Source: Desulfosarcina ovata subsp. ovata
GTDB lineage: Bacteria > Desulfobacterota > Desulfobacteria > Desulfobacterales > Desulfosarcinaceae
Length of the DNA: 64,000 bases
Assembly (NCBI RefSeq): GCF_009689005.1
Contig: NZ_AP021879.1
Coordinates: 6,171,724-6,235,723 of the forward strand
Reading direction: 5' to 3'
Positions within the stretch are counted from its first letter, which is position 1. Each line of letters starts with the position of its first letter. A model generated the notes under the pieces. That model made no database searches, was not told where the DNA came from, and was given only the letters and a program-made list of their open reading frames with translations. The position numbers and the translations under genes were made by a program. Positions 1-8,713 of the stretch are shown here, in pieces.

Positions 1-215
1 CGAAGAAAAAAAATGATGAATTTCTCATTCCCTCTTCGTGTACTTCGCGTCTTCGTGGTAAGAAAAAGACTGCTTTTGTATTTCGATTAAGCAAACGACA
101 ATCGCTTCGCTGACAACGATTCGTAAATGCGAAAAACAAAGTCTATCGCGCTGTGCCTGCGTTTTTATCGTTGTCGGCTTTATTTTGTTTTTCGATTTCG
201 AAACCGAAACGCCCC

Positions 216-608
216 CTAATTTATTTCTTTAGACCAGCGACGGATGAATACAGCCACATCGGCCTTTCCAAGTTCTCCGCGCGCCACAGCCATTACCATG
301 TCAGCGAAATTATCTTCGGGAGCGTCGAAATCATAATCGTTCAAGGCGAGAAAGATGAGGGCTGCCACGGCCCCCACCCGCTTGTTGCCATCCACAAAAG
401 GATGGTTCATGACCAGGTGAAAGAGATACGCCGCCGCCATTTCATGGATATCCGTGTGAAGAAATTCACCACCGTATGTTGCGGCCGGCATGGCAATGGC
501 GGAATGGAGCCGCTGCATATCACGGATACCCGATGCTCCGCCATAACGGGATATCTGGTCTCGATGAATTTCCAATACCTCTGTCAGGCTGAGAAACGTA
601 GGTGACAT
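216..608 (-). CDS. doc: Doc-type (Fic family) death-on-curing toxin
   Basis: A 130-residue protein of the Fic/Doc fold. The active-site motif is at residues 69-76, reading HPFVDGNKR. In the Doc branch of the family this motif transfers phosphate from a nucleotide onto elongation factor Tu and stops translation. The length matches Doc toxins (about 125-130 residues) and not the larger Fic AMP-transferases. The gene lies 3 bp downstream of a small AbrB-type antitoxin gene, the usual toxin-antitoxin order. The family call rests on the motif and context; the EF-Tu target is known for the family and is inferred here. The operon's upstream region is interrupted by an insertion sequence. Confidence 0.85.
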   Translation of the reverse strand: MSPTFLSLTEVLEIHRDQISRYGGASGIRDMQRLHSAIAMPAATYGGEFLHTDIHEMAAAYLFHLVMNHPFVDGNKRVGAVAALIFLALNDYDFDAPEDNFADMVMAVARGELGKADVAVFIRRWSKEIN

Positions 609-611
609 CGA

Positions 612-842
612 TTATTCCGCCAGCTTTTTCAGCGCTTTTGGATATCGGTCATTAATCTTCTTTAACGCAGATTTGAAATCAGCGCTGCGTTTGGTGTCCG
701 TTATCGGAGACAGAACAAGTACCCGTCCATCAGTAGTGACTTCAAACGGCGTTTCAGCATCTGCGCCAAGCAGTTCCAGAATCGGTTTTTCGATGACGAG
801 AGCTAAACTGTTGCCATGTTTGGTTAATGTCTTTATCATCAT
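612..842 (-). CDS. AbrB/MazE-type antitoxin of the Doc pair
   Basis: A 76-residue protein with the N-terminal pattern of the SpoVT-AbrB swapped-hairpin DNA-binding domain (KTLTKHGNSLALVIEK at about residues 4-19). A charged, probably disordered C-terminal tail (about residues 50-76, Lys-rich) would bind and neutralise the toxin encoded next door. It starts with two consecutive ATG codons; GAGGC a few bases upstream is the likely ribosome binding site. Antitoxins of this kind normally repress their own operon. Here the sequence upstream of about 851 is an insertion sequence, so the native promoter and operator have been moved about 1.5 kb away. Confidence 0.75.
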   Translation of the reverse strand: MMIKTLTKHGNSLALVIEKPILELLGADAETPFEVTTDGRVLVLSPITDTKRSADFKSALKKINDRYPKALKKLAE

Positions 843-856
843 TCTGCCTCTTTACA

Positions 857-876
857 CTCGAGTTTTCGAAAAATAG
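857..876. repeat. Left terminal inverted repeat of the IS
   Basis: 20-bp perfect match to the reverse complement of 2348-2367. It directly follows the target duplication TTTACA at 851-856. Confidence 0.92.
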
Positions 877-953
877 TGCGGGACATTATTCTCAATATGT
901 GCGATAATATTTCTGGAGGTGTATAACGTGCTGAAATAGAAGGGATAATAAGG

Positions 954-2312
954 ATGAAGATTCCGTGCGCTAAGCCGCTCGCATTCCTTGTCACCGGGCT
1001 GTCCTTTTTGAAACCAGGGCTAACCAACATTCAATTTGATAACATGATACTGGTCGCAACGGCCTTGGTATTGGGTTCTGGATTCAACCTGAGCCGCATT
1101 AGTCGAATGTGGTTGGAAGAAAAGGCGGTTAGCACGCTTTCTTATTTTTTATCCGATGCAAAATTTTACATCCCCGAGTTGCAATTGCTTTATGCCAAAC
1201 GCATCCAGCAAATGTACACCCTTCAACCAGGTTATTTTCTGATCGACGACACAATGAAACACCATACCAAATTCTGCAAATGGATTCACGGTGTGTTTGT
1301 TTTATTCGATCATGCCTTTGGAACGAACATGAAGGCAACCTGCCTTGTTTTTGTGTATTACAGTGATGGAAACCTTATCAAATTTCCAATCAATTTCAGA
1401 ATGTTTCACAAAGAAACGGGGACGATGCCTTGGCAAAGAGGGAAAGCCCATCCATACAAAACCAAGTATGCGCTTGCCGTCGAGATACTGGAGTGGGCAT
1501 TGGAAGTCGGTTTCCCCCCTTCCATGGTGTTAGCGGATTCCTGGTTTTGCACAGGGCCGTTTATCAAAGAACTTAAACGCCTTGAGCTCAGTTATATTAT
1601 CGAACTCAAACCCAATTACACGGTCAGGGTCCCATGCCAGCCCCCTAAGCTCACCCCCAAAGGGCGATTGTCAAAAAATCAATATTACACGCGGTCCCTG
1701 CCCGAGGTTTATAAATCCATTTCTTACGTTGAAAAATACGGCTTTACAGCAGACCCGGCAACTGGTAAAGCTCAAAAAGTTCTTTATCACACGAAGACTA
1801 AGACGCTTCGTTTAAATTCTATAACTGGCAAGCATTGTGTTGTTGAAAGTGTTGATCCCACCACTCAAACCACGAAATATTTACTTACCGATCAACTCAC
1901 TTGGGAAGCCGGTAAAATTCTCATCACTTACAGCCATAGATGGGTAATTGAAGAGTTTTTCAGGAATGCGAAGCAGCTAACCGATATGGAGGGAGCCACT
2001 ATCAGGAGTGAGCAAGGCGTATCAATAACGATATGCCTGGTGTCCTGGATTGACTCCCTCCTCCATTTTGAAAACTACAAGCAAAGCACTGCTGGAAAAC
2101 TGTCAAAGGGATCATTAACGATCCCCTCAATTATACGTCAATCCCAATACGAAAATTTCAAGGCAGTATTTGAGAGACTGAAGGCGGACGAAGATTTTTA
2201 TCGCAAGTGGTTAGAAGTGGAAGAGAAAAATATCTTCAGGTTCCGCAAACCGAGAAAAGAAGTGGAGTTGCTCGAACGGAACCAGAATCTCAATCCCCAA
2301 GAGGCTGCATAG
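954..2312 (+). CDS. IS4-group DDE transposase
   Basis: A 452-residue transposase with the DDE catalytic triad of the IS4 superfamily. The first Asp is in LIDDT (D98/D99), the second in VLADSWFC (D195), and the Glu is in HRWVIEEFFRNAK (E333/E334), which fits the R-x3-E-x6-K signature of IS4 transposases. The gene fills most of the element between its terminal repeats and shows no frameshift or stop. Its codon use and lower GC content differ from the neighbouring genes, as expected for a mobile gene. Confidence 0.9.
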   Translation: MKIPCAKPLAFLVTGLSFLKPGLTNIQFDNMILVATALVLGSGFNLSRISRMWLEEKAVSTLSYFLSDAKFYIPELQLLYAKRIQQMYTLQPGYFLIDDTMKHHTKFCKWIHGVFVLFDHAFGTNMKATCLVFVYYSDGNLIKFPINFRMFHKETGTMPWQRGKAHPYKTKYALAVEILEWALEVGFPPSMVLADSWFCTGPFIKELKRLELSYIIELKPNYTVRVPCQPPKLTPKGRLSKNQYYTRSLPEVYKSISYVEKYGFTADPATGKAQKVLYHTKTKTLRLNSITGKHCVVESVDPTTQTTKYLLTDQLTWEAGKILITYSHRWVIEEFFRNAKQLTDMEGATIRSEQGVSITICLVSWIDSLLHFENYKQSTAGKLSKGSLTIPSIIRQSQYENFKAVFERLKADEDFYRKWLEVEEKNIFRFRKPRKEVELLERNQNLNPQEAA

Positions 2313-2347
2313 CAATGAAAGTGCCATAATCACAATTTGTCAAAGAA

Positions 2348-2367
2348 CTATTTTTCGAAAACTCGAG
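2348..2367. repeat. Right terminal inverted repeat of the IS
   Basis: 20-bp perfect inverted copy of 857-876, followed by the second target duplication TTTACA at 2368-2373. Confidence 0.92.
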
Positions 2368-2629
2368 TTTACATTATTAACAGAAATCATGTAGCCACAT
2401 TGTTTATACAATATTACAACTTGTCTGATGGCCAGTCAAGAAATGGGGCGTATGAAAACAGGTCACCATAATTGAGTTTTACTGGATGTCTTCCCTTGCC
2501 GAAGCGTTTATAGGCCTGGTTGGCGAGAGCCATTTATTGAACATCCACTGGCACAATCTTAAAAAGGGGTTGGGCCAACAAATGGTTAAAACGCAAACGA
2601 TCCCTTCCGAACGTAAAGGATCTCAACAG

Positions 2630-3475
2630 ATGATCGTCGAATTGGAAACGATAACCTGGACGGAACTGGACAAGATAAACCGTTCGCAAGCACTGGTCAT
2701 GATTCCCTTGAGTCCCATCGAGGAGCATGGACCGCACCTGCCGTTGGGCACGGACATCATTGCCGCAGCCGACATTGCCGCCCAGGCAGCCGCCCGGCTG
2801 AATGACGAGGATCCGCAGCGTCCGGTGGTGCTGTCGCCGGCCCTGCCGTTGGGGTGTGCGGCCGTCACGGCGGATTTTCCCGGTACCCTTTCCCTGAGGG
2901 GGTCGACCCTGAGAGCCGTGGTCTGTGATATCTGCCGGGCCTGGGTGGGGCATGGGTTCAAAAACCTGTTGATCTGCAACCATCACCTGGATCCGGTGCA
3001 CATGAAGGCAATTTTGTCGGCCATTCGAGCCGTGGAAGATGAATCAGAGATTCGCATTGCCGAGACCATGAGCCGCACGGTGTATGCCGGTGCCGAGAAT
3101 GAGGCCATTACCCGCGGCCGGGCCATGGGCCTGGACATGCGCTACGAGATCCATGCCGATGCCAAGGAAACCGCTTACATCCAGTATCGGCGACCGGAGC
3201 TGTTCCGGGCGGAGGCGGCGGCCGATCTCGACCCGGTCCGGATCGATGTGAAAAAAGGCATGCGTGACGGCTACACCACTTTCAAACAGATGGGCGCCGC
3301 CTTGGGCTATCTCGGCACTCCCCGGGCGGGCGATGCCGAGTATGGACAACTCTACCTGGACGTGGCCGTGCGTCAGACCGTGGAACTGGCCATGAAACTC
3401 GTCAACGGAGAAGCGCTGCCGCCGATCCATCCAAAAATCGAGGCGTTTCTGGACAAGCAGGTCAAGCTGGAATGA
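2630..3475 (+). CDS. Creatininase-family amidohydrolase
   Basis: A 281-residue protein of the creatininase/FAPy-deformylase metal-dependent amidohydrolase family. The N-terminal metal site EEHGPHLPLGTD is at about residues 31-42 and a later HADAKET matches the family's HAGxxET motif. The usual NGHGGN loop is replaced by NHHLDP, so the substrate may differ from creatinine. I chose the ATG at 2630 because AAAGGA lies 9 bases upstream and the family fold begins here; the frame stays open upstream to an ATG at 2486 without similarity. It converges on the molybdenum hydroxylase operon, leaving 6 bp between stop codons, which may mean a shared heterocyclic substrate. That link is inference. Confidence 0.8.
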   Translation: MIVELETITWTELDKINRSQALVMIPLSPIEEHGPHLPLGTDIIAAADIAAQAAARLNDEDPQRPVVLSPALPLGCAAVTADFPGTLSLRGSTLRAVVCDICRAWVGHGFKNLLICNHHLDPVHMKAILSAIRAVEDESEIRIAETMSRTVYAGAENEAITRGRAMGLDMRYEIHADAKETAYIQYRRPELFRAEAAADLDPVRIDVKKGMRDGYTTFKQMGAALGYLGTPRAGDAEYGQLYLDVAVRQTVELAMKLVNGEALPPIHPKIEAFLDKQVKLE

Positions 3476-3481
3476 ACATTT

Positions 3482-4456
3482 TCAGATTCGCAGTGCGCGG
3501 CGCACCAGTGTTTTGGCGATTTCGATCTTGTAGGCATTGCCGCTCAATGGCACGGCGCCAGCCACACTGGCTTCGGCGGCTTTCCCGATGACGGCCTGGT
3601 CCAGTTCGCGGCCGACCAAAGCCGCTTCTGCCTCAGTCGCCCGGTAAGGCCCGGGCGCCACCGCACCCAGAACCACCCGGGCGTCAGCGACGGTTTCTGC
3701 ATCCATGGACACCACCAGGCCCACACTGACCGTGGCGAAATCGATGGCATCGCGTACCCGATGCTTGATAAATACCTGCCGGTTATTCTGGGCCGGGCGG
3801 GGGACCCTTATCCCTGTGATCATCTCATCCGTTTCCAGCACGTTGCCCAACGGACGATAGAAACCCGTTACCGCCACGGATCGTTCGCCCCTGGGACCGC
3901 TGATTTGGATTTCGGCATCCAGGGCGGCCAGGGCCACGGCCATATCGGACGGGCAGACGGCAAAACACTTTTTGCCCCCGAAAATGGCGTGATAGCGGTT
4001 GTCCCCCTTGACGGCCAGGCAGGCGCCTTCCCCCTTGCGCTTGCACATGATGCGGCCACCGATGGAATGGGGGTAGCGGAAATACCAGCAGCGGGTCTCC
4101 TGGGCCAGATTGCCGCCCAGGGTGCCCACGTTGCGAATTTGGGGCATGGCTACCGAAGCCGCGGCTTCGGCGAGAATCGGATACGCGTCCTGGATCGCCT
4201 CTGAATCAACGATGTCCGACAGGCGGGTCAAGGCACCGATGATCAGCCCCCCGCTTTCCTGTTTAATCTGATCCAGGCCCGTGATGGGTTTGATATTCAC
4301 CACCACGTCCGGATAGTTGGTTGTTGCCTTGCTTTTGAGCAAGCCGATAAGATCGGTGCCACCGGCCATCAATTTGGCGTTATCGCCATGTTTTGAAAGG
4401 ATGGATATGGCATCGGTCACGCTGCTTACCGTTGCGTGCTGGAATGTCTTCATCAC
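3482..4456 (-). CDS. Mo hydroxylase FAD-binding subunit with extra Fe-S loop
   Basis: A 324-residue medium subunit of the xanthine oxidase family. FAD is held by AGGTDLIGLL (about residues 31-40) and TLGGNLAQETR (112-122). Directly after these is a Cys-rich insertion (Cys123, 138, 146, 164, 168). In 4-hydroxybenzoyl-CoA reductase the equivalent subunit HcrB has a similar loop that binds an additional [4Fe-4S] cluster, so electrons may run in the reductive direction. It is the last gene of the operon, and its start overlaps the stop of the large subunit by 4 bp. The substrate cannot be told from sequence alone. Confidence 0.85.
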   Translation of the reverse strand: MMKTFQHATVSSVTDAISILSKHGDNAKLMAGGTDLIGLLKSKATTNYPDVVVNIKPITGLDQIKQESGGLIIGALTRLSDIVDSEAIQDAYPILAEAAASVAMPQIRNVGTLGGNLAQETRCWYFRYPHSIGGRIMCKRKGEGACLAVKGDNRYHAIFGGKKCFAVCPSDMAVALAALDAEIQISGPRGERSVAVTGFYRPLGNVLETDEMITGIRVPRPAQNNRQVFIKHRVRDAIDFATVSVGLVVSMDAETVADARVVLGAVAPGPYRATEAEAALVGRELDQAVIGKAAEASVAGAVPLSGNAYKIEIAKTLVRRALRI

Positions 4457-6732
4457 GTTGTTCCCTTCTCTTTTATTTTCCCCAAGGCATTGAGAATTTT
4501 GTCGGCGGTTACCGGATAGCTGGTGATACGCGTACCGATGGCGTTGTAAACTGCCATGAGCACGGCGCTGGGACCGGGCGAGGTGGCGATTTCACCGACC
4601 CCGACGGCTTTGAAGCGGTGGCTGGGTATGGGCGTTTCCAGGATCACGTTGGTAAAATTGGGCAGATCGGTGAACGTCCGCCATTTGTAATCCACCATGT
4701 TGCCGTTGAGCATGCGGCCGCTGGCTTCATCCAGAACGCTCTCCTCAAACAGGGCGGTATCCAGCCCGGCCGACCCAAAAGCTCCGTGGAGCTGGCCGTT
4801 GAGGACTTTGGGCGAGATGATCTGACCGCAATCCGTGGCATTGACCACATTCGTAAGGCTTACCTGGCCGGTTTCGGTATCCACTTCCACTTCCACAAAA
4901 GACATCAAAAAGTTGCACAGCGAGTAATCCGGCTCGAAGCGGCCCTTGCCCGTAATCGTGCGGTAGAGCCCCAAAATGCGGTGCCAAGGAACTTTTTTCT
5001 CGGGGCGGCCGATGATATGAACTTTTCCGTTTTTCGTCTCCAGCTGTTCGGCCGTAACGTTTAATTGAATCGCTGCATGCTCAAGCAGTTTCTGCCGGGC
5101 ATCTTCCGCCGCGGCGATGACCGCCGAGCCCACGGCGTAGGTGCCGCGGGATCCCATCAGGCCAAACTCGAAGGGGTTGAGATGGGTGTCCGGGGGCGAC
5201 ATGTCGACCCGTTCCAAAGGCATGTCCAAGACTTCGGCGACCATCTTGCACAAACTGCTGCGCTGACCCAGTCCGGCCTCGGACACACAGCAGTAAAGCA
5301 CGGCCCGGCCGTCCGGCGTAAGTTTGATCAACGCTTCGGACGAGTCCTCGCCCACATCCGCGTTGCTGTGAACGCCCACACCGACACCCACACGCTTGGT
5401 GCCGTTGACGGCGGTGGGGTTGCCCCAGCCCTGCCACTTCTCCTGCCAGCCGAATGCCTCGGCCCCTTTGTCGATGGCCGTGTTGAAATCGACACCGCGG
5501 TACGTCCACCAGTTGCCCTCGCGCCAGAAATAGCCGTCGCCCGGCTTGACGCTGTTTTTCTTGAAAAAGTCGATCGGGTCGATGTCGGCTTTTTCCAGTG
5601 CCCTGCCGATGATCGGCAGGATCGAGCTCTCCAGCTCCTGCCCCCCGTAGCCGCGCACGATGCCCGACGGCGAGCGGTTGGTGCAGACCAGTTTGCCCGC
5701 AAGGTCCCAGTTGGCGCAGCGCAGGTTCAACTGCACCTCGCCAAGTCCCACGGCAATCTGGAACGGTCCGGACTCCGAGCCCGAACCGGTGTTGACCATC
5801 CATACGCCGCTGATGGCGGTAACGGTGCCGTCTTTTTTTATGCCCACTTTGGCTTTTACCCGGGAGCCCAGGCGCATGGAGTAGCTGTGGAAATGCTCTT
5901 CCTTGGTGTAGTAGATCTTGACCGGTTTGCCGGTGGCTTTGGCCAGTTGGGCGGCATAGCCCACCGGTGTCAGGTTGGCGTTTTTGGTGCCGTAGCTGCC
6001 GCCGCACTGGGTACTGATGGCGCGCATGTCGGCCATATCGATGAACGGGATGCCGATGAACCGGAAAAAGGCGATGGACTGGGAGGGGGTGTAGATCGTC
6101 AAACAGTCCGGCGTTTCCCAGGTGGCGATCACGCCGGGCGGTTCGGGGGGCAGGGGATTGGGAAAAATTTCGTACCCGCAGGTATCCTCGATGATGTAAT
6201 CCGCTTGGGCAAACCCTTTTTCCACATCCCCCAGGCGCAGGTGCTGCAGCAGATGGGGCTCGTACACCGGCGCCTCATCGGGATAGGTGTTGTTCGGGTA
6301 CTGGGGATAAAGCGGCGGCGCATCGATGGTCATGGCCTCTTCCACATCAAAGACTGCCGGCAAGGTCTCGTATTCCACATCGATCAGTTCCAGGGCGGCC
6401 TCGGCGATGTCCGGCGTGTCTGCCGCCACCAGGGCCACGGCATCGCCCACAAAGCGGACCTTGTCGTCCAGCACCGGCATGTGTTTGGGAATGCCCCACT
6501 CCCAGCGGGGGATGTCCGTGTGCGTCAGGACGGCGCGCACGCCGGGCATGGTCCGGGCCCGGTCAACATCGATGCGGGTGAGATTGGCGTGGGCATGGGG
6601 GCTTCTGAGAACTTTACCGTGCAGCATCCCGGGAAGCTGTACATCGTTAAAAAACCGGGCCTTGCCGGTAACGATGTCCCGGGCATCCTTGCGCGCCGTT
6701 TCTTTGCCGATATGTCTTAAGCCTCTACTCAT
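4453..6732 (-). CDS. Mo hydroxylase molybdopterin-binding subunit
   Basis: A 759-residue large subunit of the xanthine oxidase family (CoxL/HcrA/XdhA-like), which carries the molybdopterin cofactor and the substrate site. The N-terminal a/b hammerhead domain covers roughly residues 20-130. Cofactor-binding features include CGGSYGTKN near residue 243 and GSRGTYAVGSA near 528. The conserved catalytic Glu is in VGVGEIATSPGP near the C-terminus. CO dehydrogenase is unlikely because its AYRCSFR-type active-site loop is not seen. It overlaps the upstream 2Fe-2S gene by 8 bp and the downstream FAD gene by 4 bp, so the three subunits are translationally coupled. Confidence 0.88.
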   Translation of the reverse strand: MSRGLRHIGKETARKDARDIVTGKARFFNDVQLPGMLHGKVLRSPHAHANLTRIDVDRARTMPGVRAVLTHTDIPRWEWGIPKHMPVLDDKVRFVGDAVALVAADTPDIAEAALELIDVEYETLPAVFDVEEAMTIDAPPLYPQYPNNTYPDEAPVYEPHLLQHLRLGDVEKGFAQADYIIEDTCGYEIFPNPLPPEPPGVIATWETPDCLTIYTPSQSIAFFRFIGIPFIDMADMRAISTQCGGSYGTKNANLTPVGYAAQLAKATGKPVKIYYTKEEHFHSYSMRLGSRVKAKVGIKKDGTVTAISGVWMVNTGSGSESGPFQIAVGLGEVQLNLRCANWDLAGKLVCTNRSPSGIVRGYGGQELESSILPIIGRALEKADIDPIDFFKKNSVKPGDGYFWREGNWWTYRGVDFNTAIDKGAEAFGWQEKWQGWGNPTAVNGTKRVGVGVGVHSNADVGEDSSEALIKLTPDGRAVLYCCVSEAGLGQRSSLCKMVAEVLDMPLERVDMSPPDTHLNPFEFGLMGSRGTYAVGSAVIAAAEDARQKLLEHAAIQLNVTAEQLETKNGKVHIIGRPEKKVPWHRILGLYRTITGKGRFEPDYSLCNFLMSFVEVEVDTETGQVSLTNVVNATDCGQIISPKVLNGQLHGAFGSAGLDTALFEESVLDEASGRMLNGNMVDYKWRTFTDLPNFTNVILETPIPSHRFKAVGVGEIATSPGPSAVLMAVYNAIGTRITSYPVTADKILNALGKIKEKGTT

Positions 6733-7255
6733 GGTCGCCTCCCTTTGCAGTCGCTTCGCACACAGCGTCGATAACCTCGTAGTGAGAAATACAGCGGCAG
6801 AAATGACCGGATAACGCCTGTTTGATGGAGTCCCGTGTGGGGTGCGGATCCTGGTCGATCAGTGACTTGGTGCTCATCAGGATTCCCGGGGTGCAGAATC
6901 CACATTGAAAGGCGCTGTTGTCCACAAATGACTGCTGCAGGGGATGCAATTCTCCGCTGTCGGCATCTTCCAGCCCCTCGATGGTTTCCACCCGGGCGCC
7001 GTCACATTCCACGGTCAGGGTCATGCAGGAAAGAATCGGTTTGCCGTTCATGATGACCGTGCATGCCCCGCAGGATCCCTGATCGCAGCTGATCTTGGTG
7101 CCGGTCAGGCCCAGCGTTTCGCGCAAGGTATGGGCCAGGGTGTCTGACGGGGCCACCGTTCCAACGGCCTCTCCGATGGCAAGGGCGTAGTCCGTTCCGT
7201 TGACGTTGAGGTGAATGGTGTGACGCGTTTGGCTTTGTTGTTGTTGCGTATTCAT
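6725..7255 (-). CDS. Mo hydroxylase 2Fe-2S subunit
   Basis: A 176-residue small subunit of the xanthine oxidase family with two [2Fe-2S] clusters. The plant-type ferredoxin cluster uses CDQGSCGACTV and the following Cys of ILSCMTL. The C-terminal helical cluster uses CGFCTPG and CRC. It passes electrons between the molybdenum and flavin subunits encoded just downstream. It is the first gene of the operon. The gene starts about 200 bp from the end of the IclR-type regulator, which is on the same strand. Family members are typically 150-180 residues, so it is complete. Confidence 0.9.
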   Translation of the reverse strand: MNTQQQQSQTRHTIHLNVNGTDYALAIGEAVGTVAPSDTLAHTLRETLGLTGTKISCDQGSCGACTVIMNGKPILSCMTLTVECDGARVETIEGLEDADSGELHPLQQSFVDNSAFQCGFCTPGILMSTKSLIDQDPHPTRDSIKQALSGHFCRCISHYEVIDAVCEATAKGGDHE

Positions 7256-7453
7256 CGTTTCCTCTCTCTCATTTTACAGGTAGGAAATCACCTGATCCCG
7301 GAAAAGCAGTGCCGGACGCTGTGGGGTGTTGAACGCTCGTTTTGCATGTCAAATCCTCCGGTATCGGGTTTATCGTTTGGGAATGAATTCTCCTATCTTC
7401 TGCTTTGATGGTGCCTGAGCTGAGTTAACCTCGGAGGTAATTGCAGAGGGAGC

Positions 7454-8239
7454 CTAAACAACGGCACCCGTTTGCCGGGACAGGGCTTTTCCCGCTTCCG
7501 CGACCATTTCCCCGCACTGCCTTGCCGCTTCGGCGGAGGGGAGTCCGAGGATTGCGATGTAGCCGATCGGACGTTGATTGGGACCGAGCACCGGCGATGC
7601 AATGACATTGAGGCCGGCAACGGTCTCCTCCATATCTTCGGCAAACCACTGCTCGCGGCATTGGATGATCTCCGCTTCCAGCCTGTTGCGATCGAATTTG
7701 GACGGGTTGCCATGGAAATAAAGTTTTTCTTCCTGAAGCAGGGCGTCGAGGTCCTTTTCCGGAAGAAAAGCGGCAATGGCCTTTCCATGGCATCCGTAGG
7801 TCAGCGGGAAACGGTGGCCGACACGCATGGTAAGACCCAGCGGATTGCCGCCTTCGTGCTTGGCCGCGACAAAAACGTTCTGGTCGGCGATAAGGCCCAG
7901 CGCTGCCGTGGCGCCTGACTTTACGGCCAGTTCCCTGAGCAGCGGTTCGGCCAGCTTGGTGGGGCTGAGCGAATCGAGAAATCGCCGCGAGAGACCGATC
8001 AGCCCGGGGCCCAGGGTGTAGCCCTTGCCCCGGCCGGCGGTTTGAACGATGCCGTATTTGCGCAGGGTATGAAGGATGCAGAAAGCCGTGCCTTTGTGAA
8101 TCTCCGTCTGCTCGCAGATTTGGGTCAGGTTCATGTGCGCCGATTCGCTCTGGGCGATGCGAAACAGTACCTTCAGCGCCTGCTCAACGGCCGGAACCAT
8201 GTATTTGTCTCTGGATGTCTTCTTGGTGGATTTTTTCAT
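7454..8239 (-). CDS. IclR-family transcriptional regulator
   Basis: A 261-residue regulator. A winged helix-turn-helix (about residues 15-75, including LTQICEQTEIHKGTAFCILHTL) is followed by the IclR effector-binding domain (about 85-255, with GCHGKAIAAFLP and GYIAILGLPS). It sits upstream of and codirectional with the molybdenum hydroxylase operon and is its probable local regulator. A perfect 14-bp palindrome 14 bp upstream of its start codon is a candidate autoregulatory operator. The effector is unknown. Confidence 0.87.
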   Translation of the reverse strand: MKKSTKKTSRDKYMVPAVEQALKVLFRIAQSESAHMNLTQICEQTEIHKGTAFCILHTLRKYGIVQTAGRGKGYTLGPGLIGLSRRFLDSLSPTKLAEPLLRELAVKSGATAALGLIADQNVFVAAKHEGGNPLGLTMRVGHRFPLTYGCHGKAIAAFLPEKDLDALLQEEKLYFHGNPSKFDRNRLEAEIIQCREQWFAEDMEETVAGLNVIASPVLGPNQRPIGYIAILGLPSAEAARQCGEMVAEAGKALSRQTGAVV

Positions 8240-8252
8240 GAGTTTTGTATAT

Positions 8253-8266
8253 AAAACTATAGTTTT
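8253..8266. promoter_or_regulatory. Palindrome upstream of iclR, candidate operator
   Basis: AAAACTATAGTTTT is a perfect 14-bp palindrome 14 bp upstream of the IclR start codon, in an AT-rich promoter-like stretch. IclR proteins usually bind such dyads in their own promoter region. The assignment is inferred from position and symmetry only. Confidence 0.45.
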
Positions 8267-8590
8267 TTATGAAATAAATGAAGATCGCATACCATCTGAA
8301 AATGGATGCTGTCAATAAAAAGATAGCAGTAAAATCAGAGGCCCGCGGAATCCGCAGTCATCCTTCCATTCATCACATCGAAAGTCATGATCCTGACCCC
8401 ATTGGCCGTTTTCTGAATGGACATCAACTGTGCGCATGCCCGTTTTGAAATAGTGCGGACGGACAAAAATGTAAAAAAAACTATTATATAATACATTAAA
8501 GTAATAAAAAAATTTTATACTGACTTTCGGAATTATTGCGTGCGTTCCCGAAATGGTGATAATCAAACCACTTAAGATATTTCAGCCCAA

Positions 8591-8606
8591 TGGCACGCAT
8601 GTTGAA
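8591..8606 (+). promoter_or_regulatory. Near-match sigma-54 promoter upstream of nifA
   Basis: TGGCACGCATGTTGAA matches the -24/-12 consensus TGGCACG-N4-TTGCW except that the -12 GC is GA. It lies 108 bp upstream of the nifA start. Because the -12 GC is close to invariant, this may be a decayed or inactive site. The rest of the 474-bp iclR-nifA intergenic region is AT-rich and shows the iclR palindrome but no gene. Confidence 0.3.
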
Positions 8607-8713
8607 CACCTGTAGGCACGGATGTCGCCGGTGGTCAGGCATAGTGGTTTGCATGGGTTGAACGACAACATGTTTACATTTTGTAGCTGAATTCAAACGT
8701 ATAAAACGATCGC

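Larger units (their letters stand above)
857..2367 (+). mobile_element. Complete IS4-group insertion sequence
   Basis: A 1511-bp element bounded by perfect 20-bp terminal inverted repeats (857-876 and 2348-2367; outer end CTCGAGTTTTCG). It is flanked on both sides by the same 6-bp direct repeat TTTACA (851-856 and 2368-2373), a target duplication. It carries one full-length transposase gene. Intact ends, intact reading frame and identical target duplications point to a recent, possibly still mobile, insertion. Placement among IS4-related families is uncertain: the 6-bp duplication would suit an IS1634-like group, but the 452-residue transposase was not compared with a database. Confidence 0.9.

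Noticed and set aside
5065..6720. Very long open frame on the plus strand opposite the molybdenum hydroxylase large subunit
   Set aside because: It is an antisense shadow of the GC-rich large-subunit gene; its translation shows no family, while the minus strand has a clear xanthine oxidase-family protein.
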